A stretch of DNA of 6,474 bases from SAR116 cluster bacterium. Its GTDB lineage: Bacteria > Pseudomonadota > Alphaproteobacteria > Puniceispirillales > Marisalimonadaceae. Under the pieces are notes generated by a model that saw nothing but the letters and a program-made list of their open reading frames with translations, was not told where the DNA came from and ran no database searches. Of the stretch, positions 1 to 6,452 are shown piece after piece (within the stretch, counting starts at the first letter, position 1; each line of letters starts with the position of its first letter). Location of the stretch: contig NZIY01000014.1 of NCBI GenBank assembly GCA_002691795.1, positions 21,497 through 27,970 on the forward strand. Reading direction: 5' to 3'. The position numbers and the translations under genes are program-made.

Positions 1-11
1 CTGATAAATTA

Positions 12-836
12 TTAGATATTGTTAATTGAATTTAATATTGTTTTTTTACCAACTTTTCTAATCAAGTCTCTTTTATAACTTGCTGAGGCATGTTGATCAT
101 CTTCTATTTCTAAATTCCAAGCAAAGTCATTTAGTAATTCATCAACAAATTTTAAATTTTCCATGCCCCACTCAATTACTGTAGGTTTAGAAGGAATGCC
201 GCCAAGAGCAAATCTAATTTTATTGTTATCAGTTACTACTGCAAATGCAGCTATTGCATAATCTGAGAATTTTTCTGAAACCTCGTCAAATGCGTAACCA
301 ACAGAATGTTTTTTTGTAGGTAATTCTAATTTGATAGCTATTTCATTGGAATTCTTTGAAGTTAAAAGTGGTCCAAGATAAAAATCATTAGCTGAAATAA
401 ACCTTAGCCCATTTTTACTTTTAAGATGAATAGTACCATTTAAAGCTAAAAAACATAATGGCAGTTCTGATGTAGGGTCTCCATGACAAATTGATCCTAA
501 AACTGTTCCTCTAGCTCTATGTTGAATTTGACCTACATAAGGGATTGCTTGATAAATTAATGGTAATTCATTTTTTAAATCAGACCAATTTTCAAGATCT
601 AATTGTCTAAACAAGGGTCCAATTTCTATTTTTTTATCCTTTTTTTCTAATGAAATTACATCTTTTAAAAAATTGATATCAACAATAATTTCTGGGTTTG
701 CAATTCTCATATTCAACATTGAAATTAAAGATTGGCCACCAGCAAGAATTTGAGCTTTTTCACCATGAATACTTAGAACATCGAGAACTTCATTTATTGA
801 ATTACTTTTAACATATTGAAAATGACAAGGTTTCAA
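12..836 (-). CDS. FAD-binding subunit of a xanthine dehydrogenase/CO dehydrogenase-family molybdenum hydroxylase (CoxM/CutM-like)
   Basis: This 274-residue protein is the medium flavoprotein subunit of a three-part Mo hydroxylase. It passes electrons from the Mo and 2Fe-2S centres through FAD to an acceptor in the cytoplasm. The FAD-binding half carries AGGQS at residues 32-36, in the position of the CoxM AGG(H/Q)S motif. The second FAD loop, around residues 110-126, reads GTVLGSICHGDPTSELP; the usual TIGG is TVLG here, but HGDPxSELP is intact. The C-terminal domain has the family features DFYLGPLLT (about 151-159) and ASASYKRDL (250-258). Length is close to the usual 260-290. The start is TTG at 836-834, with a weak GGGA 8 bases upstream. 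It is preferred because MKPxxFxY is the typical family N-terminus and the first in-frame ATG (Met40) would delete AGGQS. Only 2 bases separate it from the stop of the Mo subunit, so the two are probably translationally coupled. The family is certain; the substrate is unknown. Confidence 0.93.
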   Translation of the reverse strand: MKPCHFQYVKSNSINEVLDVLSIHGEKAQILAGGQSLISMLNMRIANPEIIVDINFLKDVISLEKKDKKIEIGPLFRQLDLENWSDLKNELPLIYQAIPYVGQIQHRARGTVLGSICHGDPTSELPLCFLALNGTIHLKSKNGLRFISANDFYLGPLLTSKNSNEIAIKLELPTKKHSVGYAFDEVSEKFSDYAIAAFAVVTDNNKIRFALGGIPSKPTVIEWGMENLKFVDELLNDFAWNLEIEDDQHASASYKRDLIRKVGKKTILNSINNI

Positions 837-838
837 AT

Positions 839-3784
839 TTATATTCCCAAAAGTTTTAAAAGTTTTTTTAAAAATGTTTTATCTGAGCATTTGTTTAAAG
901 TAAAAGATTGAAAGATTTGGTTAACTATCAATTTTACTGATGCATTGATTAATCTATTACCAACCATCATAATTTTTCCATCTACTTTAGCGCCATAAAA
1001 ATAGGATAAAAAACTCTTGTTATTTTTACTAGTAATTAAAATTTTAGCACTTCCAGTTCCATTGCCTAACTTACCATGGCCATTTCCAACAATTTCAAAT
1101 GATTTTTTTTGTTTAATTTTTTTAATAGAAACATTAAAGGAATATTCTCCTTTGATTGGTCCAATACTAAGTTCAATTATTCCATTTAAATTATTTTTAG
1201 TTGTTTCTTTTAAAAATTTACATCCAGGGATAATTTTATTTAAATTTTTAAAATCAAATATTTTGTTCCATAATTCATTTTGATCAATATTTAATTCAAA
1301 TTCTCCAGTACCATTTATAGGATAGTTTTTAAAATTAACATTTTTACTTATATATTTAGGCTTTTCTTCAGTTTTATTTATATTTAAATATTGATGAACT
1401 TTAGTATTTGTTAAAGGAAGCTTAACATCTTTAATTTTCAAAGCATCTGAAATAGCGTTTGCAATAGCAACTGGTGTAGACATGCAATTTCCTTCACCAA
1501 GACCTTTAGATCCAAGAGGTGTGAATGGACTTGGAGTTTCTATGTGAATTATCTCAGGTTCATTAACTTCATATGTTGATGGCAAGTGATAATCTTGAAA
1601 GGAACCAGATAAAAAACTTCCATTATCATTGTATTTAAATTCTTCTAAAAGGGATGCGCCAACTGCATGTGCATATGCACCATATATTTGACCATTTGCT
1701 AGCAATGGGTTAATAATTTTACCTGCATCGTGTCCAGTAACATATTCATCAATTTTAATTTTAGATGTTATTGGGTCAATTTCAATACCACATACATCAA
1801 ACACAAAACCATAAGCAAGTGAACCATTAATTTCATCTTTTTCATTAGGTGGACTTAATTTTTCATTACCCCAAAAAACAGTTTCTTTCAAACTTGGGTT
1901 CATTTTTTCTGGCAAATTTTCAGGAGACCAATGTGGTATTCCGGCAAGTCTTTTGAAATTTAAATAATTATCAGAATTTTTTTTATCATAAACTTTTCCT
2001 GTACCAAACAGAATATTTTCACTTTTACAATTAAGTTCACTTGCTGCAATTTTTTGCAGTTTTTTCTTAAGATTGATTGCAGCATTAAAAGCTGAACCAG
2101 CTACAGCTCCTGCAAATCTACTTGAATAATTTCCTGCAGCTATTGACCAAGCATCTTTATGTGTATCGTGAGTAGTATTGACAAAAATGTCATTAATCTT
2201 AATTCCAAATACATCAGCAACTATTTGACTCAAAATTGTTTTATGACCTTGACCCTGTGGCAGACTATCACATGTAACATAAACACTTCCTGTTGGACCT
2301 ATTGAAATGCTTGTAGATGCTAATGCACCCCCTTTATGCCCAGTTTTTTCTCTTTCTTTAAAGGGCAAAGCTGTTGTAACATACCCCATATTTGATATAG
2401 AAGGTTCAATAATGGAAGAATATCCAACACCATAAATTTTACCGTTTTTAATTGCATCACTTTTATTCTTTAAAATTTTTTTATATGTAGAACTTTCAAT
2501 CACTTTTTTTACAAGTTTTTGAAAATTACCCGAATCTAATAATGCTCCGGCAGGTGATTTATATGGAAATTGTTTTTTCTCAACAAGGTTAATTTTAATA
2601 ACATCAATTATATTTAAATTCAATTCAACGGCAATTTGATGAACTAATCTTTCTAATGCAAAATAATGTTGAGGTCCACCAAAACCTCTGTTTAAACCAG
2701 ATGGAGTTTTATTTGTTAATATAACTCTATTTCTACATTTAATATTTTTTACTTTATATGCTCCACTAAGATTCCCATGCATTCTATAAAGTGATGCTGG
2801 CTCAGGTGCTCTTGGATAAGCTCCAACATCATCTATCTGGTCATAATCTAAAGCTTCTATAAGTCCTTTTTTATTAACACTTGCTTTTATTTTAGTTAAT
2901 CTGCCAGTCGCTGAAGAAGCTGCAGTAAGATGTTCTAATCTATCTTCTACCCAAATCACTTGTTTATTTGATAATCTTGAAGCTAAACAAGTTAAAATAA
3001 TCATAGGCATTATCGCTTGTTTAATGCCAAAACTTCCTCCAGAATCTTCAAAAGATATTAATCTTAATTTTCCTTCTTCTACTTTTAGAGCGCGAGATAA
3101 AACAGAATGTAAACTAAATGGACCTTGAAAGTTAGACTTTACATCATAAACACCACTTGAATAGTCGTATTCACTATGTACAACAAATCCTTCAAGAGGA
3201 GTGCAACTATTTCTTGGATATTCTACTTCGATTTCAATAATTTTGTGATATTTTGTAAAAAATCTATTTGGGTTTCCGTATTCAAAAATTCTATCACTTA
3301 CTACATTTGACTTAAAATTTTTTTTATGTACAAATTTTGTTTTTGTATTAAGTGCATCTTGAATTGAGATAACTGGTTGATTGATCGAATAATCTACACT
3401 TATTAGTTGAAGCGCATCTTCTCCAATATATCTAGAAGTTGCTAAAATAATAGCTATTGGTTCGCCAACATAATGGACTTCATCAATAGCACAACACCAA
3501 GTTTTAAACTCAGTTCTTATAACAGATAAAAGTGGATTTGATATTTTACTAAAATCTTTTCCAGTAATAATTTTATAAACACCTTTAAGTTTTTTTGCTT
3601 TTGAAAAATCAATACTTATTATTTTTCCAGATGCATGTTCTGATCTTAAAACTACTGCATGAAGCGCATCTGGTTTAAACGGTGTGTCACTTCCAAATTG
3701 TCCTTTTCCATTTAGAAGTTTATCATCTTCGATTCTATTTATATTATTTCCAATGAAGCAATCAATAGGTTGGTCTTCAAGCAT
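839..3784 (-). CDS. Molybdopterin-binding large subunit of a xanthine dehydrogenase-family hydroxylase, fused to a C-terminal CoxG/SRPBCC domain
   Basis: This 981-residue catalytic subunit is predicted to bind molybdopterin cytosine dinucleotide and hydroxylate an organic substrate with water-derived oxygen. The N-terminal Ald_Xan_dh domain spans about 18-145 (YVGEPIAIILA at 105-115). The Mo-binding domains span about 165-790. Visible motifs are a cofactor-contact Gln (Q220 in FQGP), GGSFGIKQ (249-256), RGFGGPQ (366-372), SLPQGQGHKT (507-516) and the catalytic-Glu loop GLGEG with E764. The form I CO dehydrogenase loop AYxCSFR is absent; SGLNRGFGGPQ takes its place, so CO oxidation is unlikely. 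The residue matching bovine xanthine oxidase Glu802 appears to be Q256. Typical subunits are about 750-800 residues; the surplus is a Lys-rich linker (about 800-822) and a CoxG-like domain (about 825-962). The ATG start lies 5 bases after the crotonase stop. The best SD candidate, AAGG at 3797-3800, is 12 bases from the start and weak. The frame is intact throughout. The family is certain; substrate specificity is unknown. Confidence 0.95.
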   Translation of the reverse strand: MLEDQPIDCFIGNNINRIEDDKLLNGKGQFGSDTPFKPDALHAVVLRSEHASGKIISIDFSKAKKLKGVYKIITGKDFSKISNPLLSVIRTEFKTWCCAIDEVHYVGEPIAIILATSRYIGEDALQLISVDYSINQPVISIQDALNTKTKFVHKKNFKSNVVSDRIFEYGNPNRFFTKYHKIIEIEVEYPRNSCTPLEGFVVHSEYDYSSGVYDVKSNFQGPFSLHSVLSRALKVEEGKLRLISFEDSGGSFGIKQAIMPMIILTCLASRLSNKQVIWVEDRLEHLTAASSATGRLTKIKASVNKKGLIEALDYDQIDDVGAYPRAPEPASLYRMHGNLSGAYKVKNIKCRNRVILTNKTPSGLNRGFGGPQHYFALERLVHQIAVELNLNIIDVIKINLVEKKQFPYKSPAGALLDSGNFQKLVKKVIESSTYKKILKNKSDAIKNGKIYGVGYSSIIEPSISNMGYVTTALPFKEREKTGHKGGALASTSISIGPTGSVYVTCDSLPQGQGHKTILSQIVADVFGIKINDIFVNTTHDTHKDAWSIAAGNYSSRFAGAVAGSAFNAAINLKKKLQKIAASELNCKSENILFGTGKVYDKKNSDNYLNFKRLAGIPHWSPENLPEKMNPSLKETVFWGNEKLSPPNEKDEINGSLAYGFVFDVCGIEIDPITSKIKIDEYVTGHDAGKIINPLLANGQIYGAYAHAVGASLLEEFKYNDNGSFLSGSFQDYHLPSTYEVNEPEIIHIETPSPFTPLGSKGLGEGNCMSTPVAIANAISDALKIKDVKLPLTNTKVHQYLNINKTEEKPKYISKNVNFKNYPINGTGEFELNIDQNELWNKIFDFKNLNKIIPGCKFLKETTKNNLNGIIELSIGPIKGEYSFNVSIKKIKQKKSFEIVGNGHGKLGNGTGSAKILITSKNNKSFLSYFYGAKVDGKIMMVGNRLINASVKLIVNQIFQSFTLNKCSDKTFLKKLLKLLGI
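842..1312 (-). other. CoxG-like SRPBCC domain plus amphipathic tail, encoded as the C-terminal extension of the Mo subunit
   Basis: This is a domain within the large-subunit gene. Residues 825-962 match the CO dehydrogenase subunit G pattern: an initial GTGEFELNID strand, a LWNKIFDFKNLNKIIPGC segment (the family's W..l.D...l...iPGC), GPIKGEY, a late SYFYGAKVDGKI strand, and a final helix with VGNRLIN ending in QIFQSF. The domain is followed by KTFLKKLLKLLGI (969-981), which would form a short Lys/Leu amphipathic helix. CoxG is normally a separate protein that links CO dehydrogenase to the membrane. Here the fusion suggests built-in membrane or quinone contact, which is inference. Confidence 0.85.
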
Positions 3785-3789
3785 TGAAT

Positions 3790-4569
3790 TTAATTACCTT
3801 TATAGGAAGGAGAGCGTTTTTCAGAAAAACTCTTAACACCTTCTTTGAAATCATTGGAACTTCTTAATCTGCCATATGCTTCACCCTCAAGATCTATAGA
3901 CGTGTGAAGAGTTGCATTTTGAGTTGCGTTTAAAACAGATTTTACTGTTCTTTGGGCTAGTGGAGATACAGTTATAAGTTCTTTAACTAGTTTTTGTGTC
4001 ATATGTTGAAGATCAGGGGTATCAACAAGTTCACAAGCAATACCTAATTTAAAAGCTTCTTCACCAGATAGTCTTTTTCCTCGCATAATAATATTTTTAG
4101 TTCTTGAAATACCAATCATTTTTGCCAATCTTGCCGAACCTCCTGAACCAGGGATCATGCCAATTTTCATTTCAGGTAATGACAATTGAGAATCTTTTGT
4201 AACTATCCTGAAATCGCAAGCTAGAGAAAATTCGAAACCAACACCAAAACAATAACCTTGTATTGCAGCAATTACAGGTTTTTTAATTTTTTCAGGTGTC
4301 ATTACATTTTGTGCTAAAATTGATAAATCTTCTGGAGTTTCCTCAAGAAAACCTGCTATATTTCCACCTGATGAAAAATTTTTACCATCTGCTCTAAGTA
4401 CAATTACTCTTATTTTATCATTCTTATCCAGTTCATGAAACTGTTTTGCCATTACCTCTCTTTGTGAGAAGAGAACTACATTTAAAGGTGGTCTTGATAA
4501 TACTAAGTCTGCTCTATAATTGCTTTCATCAATCTCAATTCTAAATCCATCAAATTTTGATATTTTCAA
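3790..4569 (-). CDS. Enoyl-CoA hydratase/isomerase family protein (crotonase fold)
   Basis: This 259-residue cytoplasmic enzyme is predicted to act on an acyl-CoA thioester, most likely adding water to an enoyl- or dienoyl-CoA. RPPLNV (26-31) is the family N-terminal strand. FSSGGNI (65-71) is the first oxyanion-hole segment, usually FSAGADI. GYCFGVGFEFSLACDFRI (105-122) is the second and carries E113. LPEMKIGMIPGSGGSARL (131-148) carries E133. E113 and E133 match the two catalytic glutamates of mitochondrial enoyl-CoA hydratase (Glu144 and Glu164), which favours hydratase chemistry over hydrolase or isomerase activity, though neither is excluded. The C-terminus has the usual EGVKSFSEKRSPSYKG. 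Length is normal for the family. The start is TTG at 4569-4567, supported by GAGGG 5 bases upstream and by the lack of any in-frame ATG before Met40, which would remove the first strands. It lies 21 bases after the HpaB-like gene and 5 before the Mo subunit, so its substrate is probably an intermediate of the same pathway. Confidence 0.93.
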   Translation of the reverse strand: MKISKFDGFRIEIDESNYRADLVLSRPPLNVVLFSQREVMAKQFHELDKNDKIRVIVLRADGKNFSSGGNIAGFLEETPEDLSILAQNVMTPEKIKKPVIAAIQGYCFGVGFEFSLACDFRIVTKDSQLSLPEMKIGMIPGSGGSARLAKMIGISRTKNIIMRGKRLSGEEAFKLGIACELVDTPDLQHMTQKLVKELITVSPLAQRTVKSVLNATQNATLHTSIDLEGEAYGRLRSSNDFKEGVKSFSEKRSPSYKGN

Positions 4570-4574
4570 AATGT

Positions 4575-4579
4575 CCCTC
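4575..4579 (-). promoter_or_regulatory. Shine-Dalgarno site fixing the TTG start of the crotonase gene
   Basis: GAGGG on the minus strand stands 5 bases before TTG (4569-4567), in the 21-base gap after the HpaB-like stop. It is one of the two best SD matches in the window. The only other in-frame candidate, ATT at 4572-4570, would leave just 2 bases of spacing, so this site decides the start. Confidence 0.7.
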
Positions 4580-4590
4580 GGTAAATAATT

Positions 4591-6066
4591 CTATTCGGCG
4601 GCTTTGTTAGGTTCTATAGGTACATCGTATTTGTCCATCACTTTATCAACTACTTCCTCAAAATGATTCCAGGGTGTTTCTCTAAAGTTATGATTTCTTA
4701 TAATAAATGAGGCACCAGCATAAAATTTTTCATATTGTAGTTGTCTTCCGGCAAATTCTGATCCAACAACATCCCATGCTAATTTAAATAATTTCATTCT
4801 ATCTAAAGCATTCATTTGGGGTGTTTGAAAATAAGTTTCAAAATCATTTAACAACTCTTTATTTTTCATCACTTTAATACTTGCAGGCATTTGAAATACA
4901 CCACCACCACATAAAGTTCTTAATTCATCAATAATCATTGAATAATTATCAGTACAAAAATTTAAAGCTGCGTACATAATACGTCTATTAAATGTTTTAT
5001 AATTTTCTGGCCAATTTTCAGCATTTTCAATTTGTCCATAAATCATCCCAGAAAGGGTAGATTCTAATGCTGACATTTTTCCTAGAGTTTCTCTTACAGC
5101 TGGAACTTCATCTGCACCCGTTGCTTTTGCAACTTTATAACAAAGGCCAACAATTAATTCCATTTTTGACCAGTATCTTACGTTTGATTGGTGATTTCCA
5201 TAACAGTGAGCAGGAGTCTTAAAGTAAATTTCTCTAGCTTGAATAGCATCATCTTTAACAAAAATTCTTTCCCACGGAACTAAAACTTTATCACACATTA
5301 CAAGAACATCTGTTTCATCTTGGTTCCAAGATAAAGGTGCATCAAATTGGTTATCATAATGATTTGAAAGAGGTTGTCTCATCCACAAAGATAAACCATT
5401 TGAATTACATGGTATTGCACAGGTTATAGATTGTTTTACTTGATCAGGCGCCAGAGGTATTAAGTTTCCTATCCAAATTTCATTTGCAAATATTGCACTT
5501 GTTGCAAGCATTTTCATTCCAGATATAACCACACCTTTGTCATTTTCATCTACAACAGATAATGTGGGTATTGGAAGATTTCTTTTTTGATAAAATTCTG
5601 GATTTCTAGCAGCTTGAGGAGGTACAACTGCATATGATGCAAAAACATCATTCTTTTTCATGTATTCATAATAATTTAACAAGTTTTGACTAAATTTATA
5701 TTTGTCATTATCAAAAATTTCTGTGCTAGTTGACATTCCTGTTACAAAACTTGCAACATGATCCATTGATCTGCCCATCATTCCAGAAGTATGGTCAGCA
5801 ATAATTTTATGAGCTTTTGAACGTTTTCTTAGGTCATCTTTAGATTTTGCTCGTATAAACCATGCTGAATAAGTTTCACCATTTTCATCATACGTTAATT
5901 GTGCTTTATATTTTTTTGAATGCTTTAGATCATACAATTCAGCAACAGTTTTAGCTGCTCTCTTTAATGAAGGGTGTTTAGTAACATCAGAAACTTTCTC
6001 ATCTCCAATATACACAACTCTTCCATCTTGAAGTTGTTCTAGATGATTTTTTCCTGTTTTAATCAC
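4591..6066 (-). CDS. HpaB-family flavin-dependent monooxygenase (4-hydroxyphenylacetate 3-hydroxylase-like)
   Basis: This 491-residue protein belongs to the 4-hydroxyphenylacetate 3-monooxygenase (HpaB/PvcC) family. These enzymes use reduced flavin from a partner reductase and O2 to hydroxylate an aromatic ring. Length fits the family (about 480-520). Visible family segments are GMMGRSMDH (95-103), YAVVPPQAAR (145-154), the mid-domain around 180-200 (GVVISGMKMLATSA), VLVPWERIF (261-269), CGGGVFQMPAS (386-396) and the C-terminal helix DVVGSEFAGRQLQYEKFYAG (432-451). R99 matches the substrate-contacting Arg of HpaB, but the partner Tyr and His positions look exchanged (H103, Y145). The related 4-hydroxybutyryl-CoA dehydratases need three Cys and a His for an iron-sulfur cluster. 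No Cys occurs near residues 92-106 here, so dehydratase activity is unlikely. The start is GTG, overlapping the cupin TAG by one base, with GGAG 7 bases upstream. No HpaC-type reductase is in the window. The family is strong; the substrate is unknown. Confidence 0.93.
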   Translation of the reverse strand: MIKTGKNHLEQLQDGRVVYIGDEKVSDVTKHPSLKRAAKTVAELYDLKHSKKYKAQLTYDENGETYSAWFIRAKSKDDLRKRSKAHKIIADHTSGMMGRSMDHVASFVTGMSTSTEIFDNDKYKFSQNLLNYYEYMKKNDVFASYAVVPPQAARNPEFYQKRNLPIPTLSVVDENDKGVVISGMKMLATSAIFANEIWIGNLIPLAPDQVKQSITCAIPCNSNGLSLWMRQPLSNHYDNQFDAPLSWNQDETDVLVMCDKVLVPWERIFVKDDAIQAREIYFKTPAHCYGNHQSNVRYWSKMELIVGLCYKVAKATGADEVPAVRETLGKMSALESTLSGMIYGQIENAENWPENYKTFNRRIMYAALNFCTDNYSMIIDELRTLCGGGVFQMPASIKVMKNKELLNDFETYFQTPQMNALDRMKLFKLAWDVVGSEFAGRQLQYEKFYAGASFIIRNHNFRETPWNHFEEVVDKVMDKYDVPIEPNKAAE

Positions 6067-6452
6067 TAAAAATCTCCATCAGTTTTATAATAATGTAATT
6101 CAAACAAAGTACATCCGTTATTAGATTTAAATGGTCCGTGATATACTCCAGGAGGTCTACAAGCATATGTAGCTTTGTCAAATGAATTTCCACCATTCCC
6201 ATTTTCATCATTGCCTACGACTAAATCTCCTGAGACTAAAAACACTTCTTCCCAATGATCATGAACAAATGGTTCTTTTGTGAAAACACCTGGATCAAAA
6301 CGAAGTAATCTTGATCTGCTTCCTGTTTTAGTTTGTTCGTTAATATCAGAAGCTAAGATTTTTTGTTTAATGCCTTTGGGGTAACCTAAAGGCGTTTTCC
6401 ATCCATCCTTGTTTGATACAAATTCAAATTCAATGTGTGGTTTTCTGCTCAT
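6066..6452 (-). CDS. Small single-domain cupin, possible metal-dependent dioxygenase or isomerase
   Basis: This 128-residue protein has one cupin barrel. Motif 1, FVHDHWEEVFLVSGDL (62-77), supplies H64, H66 and E69. Motif 2, CRPPGVYHGPF (98-108), supplies H105. Together these give a complete 3-His/1-Glu site, typical of Fe(II) or another divalent metal, so a catalytic role is possible. Many small cupins have no assigned reaction, and binding or accessory roles also fit. No signal peptide or membrane segment is seen. ATG at 6452-6450 is the first Met in frame; no in-frame stop precedes it before the window edge, so a longer protein is formally possible, but the cupin is complete from here. There is no recognisable SD in the 22 bases upstream, which contain TATAAT (6462-6467) of doubtful meaning. 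Its TAG overlaps the GTG of the HpaB-like gene by one base, so the two are probably co-translated and may act on the same compound, for example ring cleavage or rearrangement after hydroxylation (inference). Confidence 0.85.
   Translation of the reverse strand: MSRKPHIEFEFVSNKDGWKTPLGYPKGIKQKILASDINEQTKTGSRSRLLRFDPGVFTKEPFVHDHWEEVFLVSGDLVVGNDENGNGGNSFDKATYACRPPGVYHGPFKSNNGCTLFELHYYKTDGDF
6074..6077 (-). promoter_or_regulatory. Shine-Dalgarno site for the GTG start of the HpaB-like gene
   Basis: GGAG on the minus strand lies inside the last codons of the cupin gene, 7 bases before GTG (6066-6064). Cupin stop and HpaB start share one base (TAGTG), an arrangement typical of translational coupling. 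The site supports GTG as the true start. Confidence 0.65.

Noticed and set aside
1080..1125. Long T runs on the plus strand that might mark a terminator or a frameshift site
   Set aside because: They encode Lys-rich stretches of the Mo subunit, the reading frame continues intact through them, and no GC-rich stem precedes them.
1017..1283. An 88-codon open frame on the plus strand
   Set aside because: It lies wholly antisense to the CoxG-domain part of the Mo subunit gene, which has a strong family match. Its translation is a hydrophobic Leu/Ile/Phe-rich string of the kind given by the complement of Lys/Asn-rich codons, with no recognisable motif.
1669..1680. 12-base perfect palindrome GTGCATATGCAC
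   Set aside because: It sits deep in the Mo subunit coding sequence and is explained by the codons for the Ala-Tyr-Ala-His stretch (residues 703-706). No second copy or nearby promoter was seen.
839..3784. Aerobic CO dehydrogenase (CoxL form I), suggested by the CoxG domain and CoxM-like neighbour
   Set aside because: The diagnostic AYxCSFR loop with its Cu-binding Cys is absent and is replaced by SGLNRGFGGPQ.
4591..6066. 4-hydroxybutyryl-CoA dehydratase as the identity of the HpaB-like protein, tempting because a crotonase follows it
   Set aside because: The three cluster cysteines and spaced His of that enzyme are not found; no Cys is near residues 92-106, and His287/His292 have no Cys seven residues downstream. 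The GRSMDH segment fits the monooxygenase branch.
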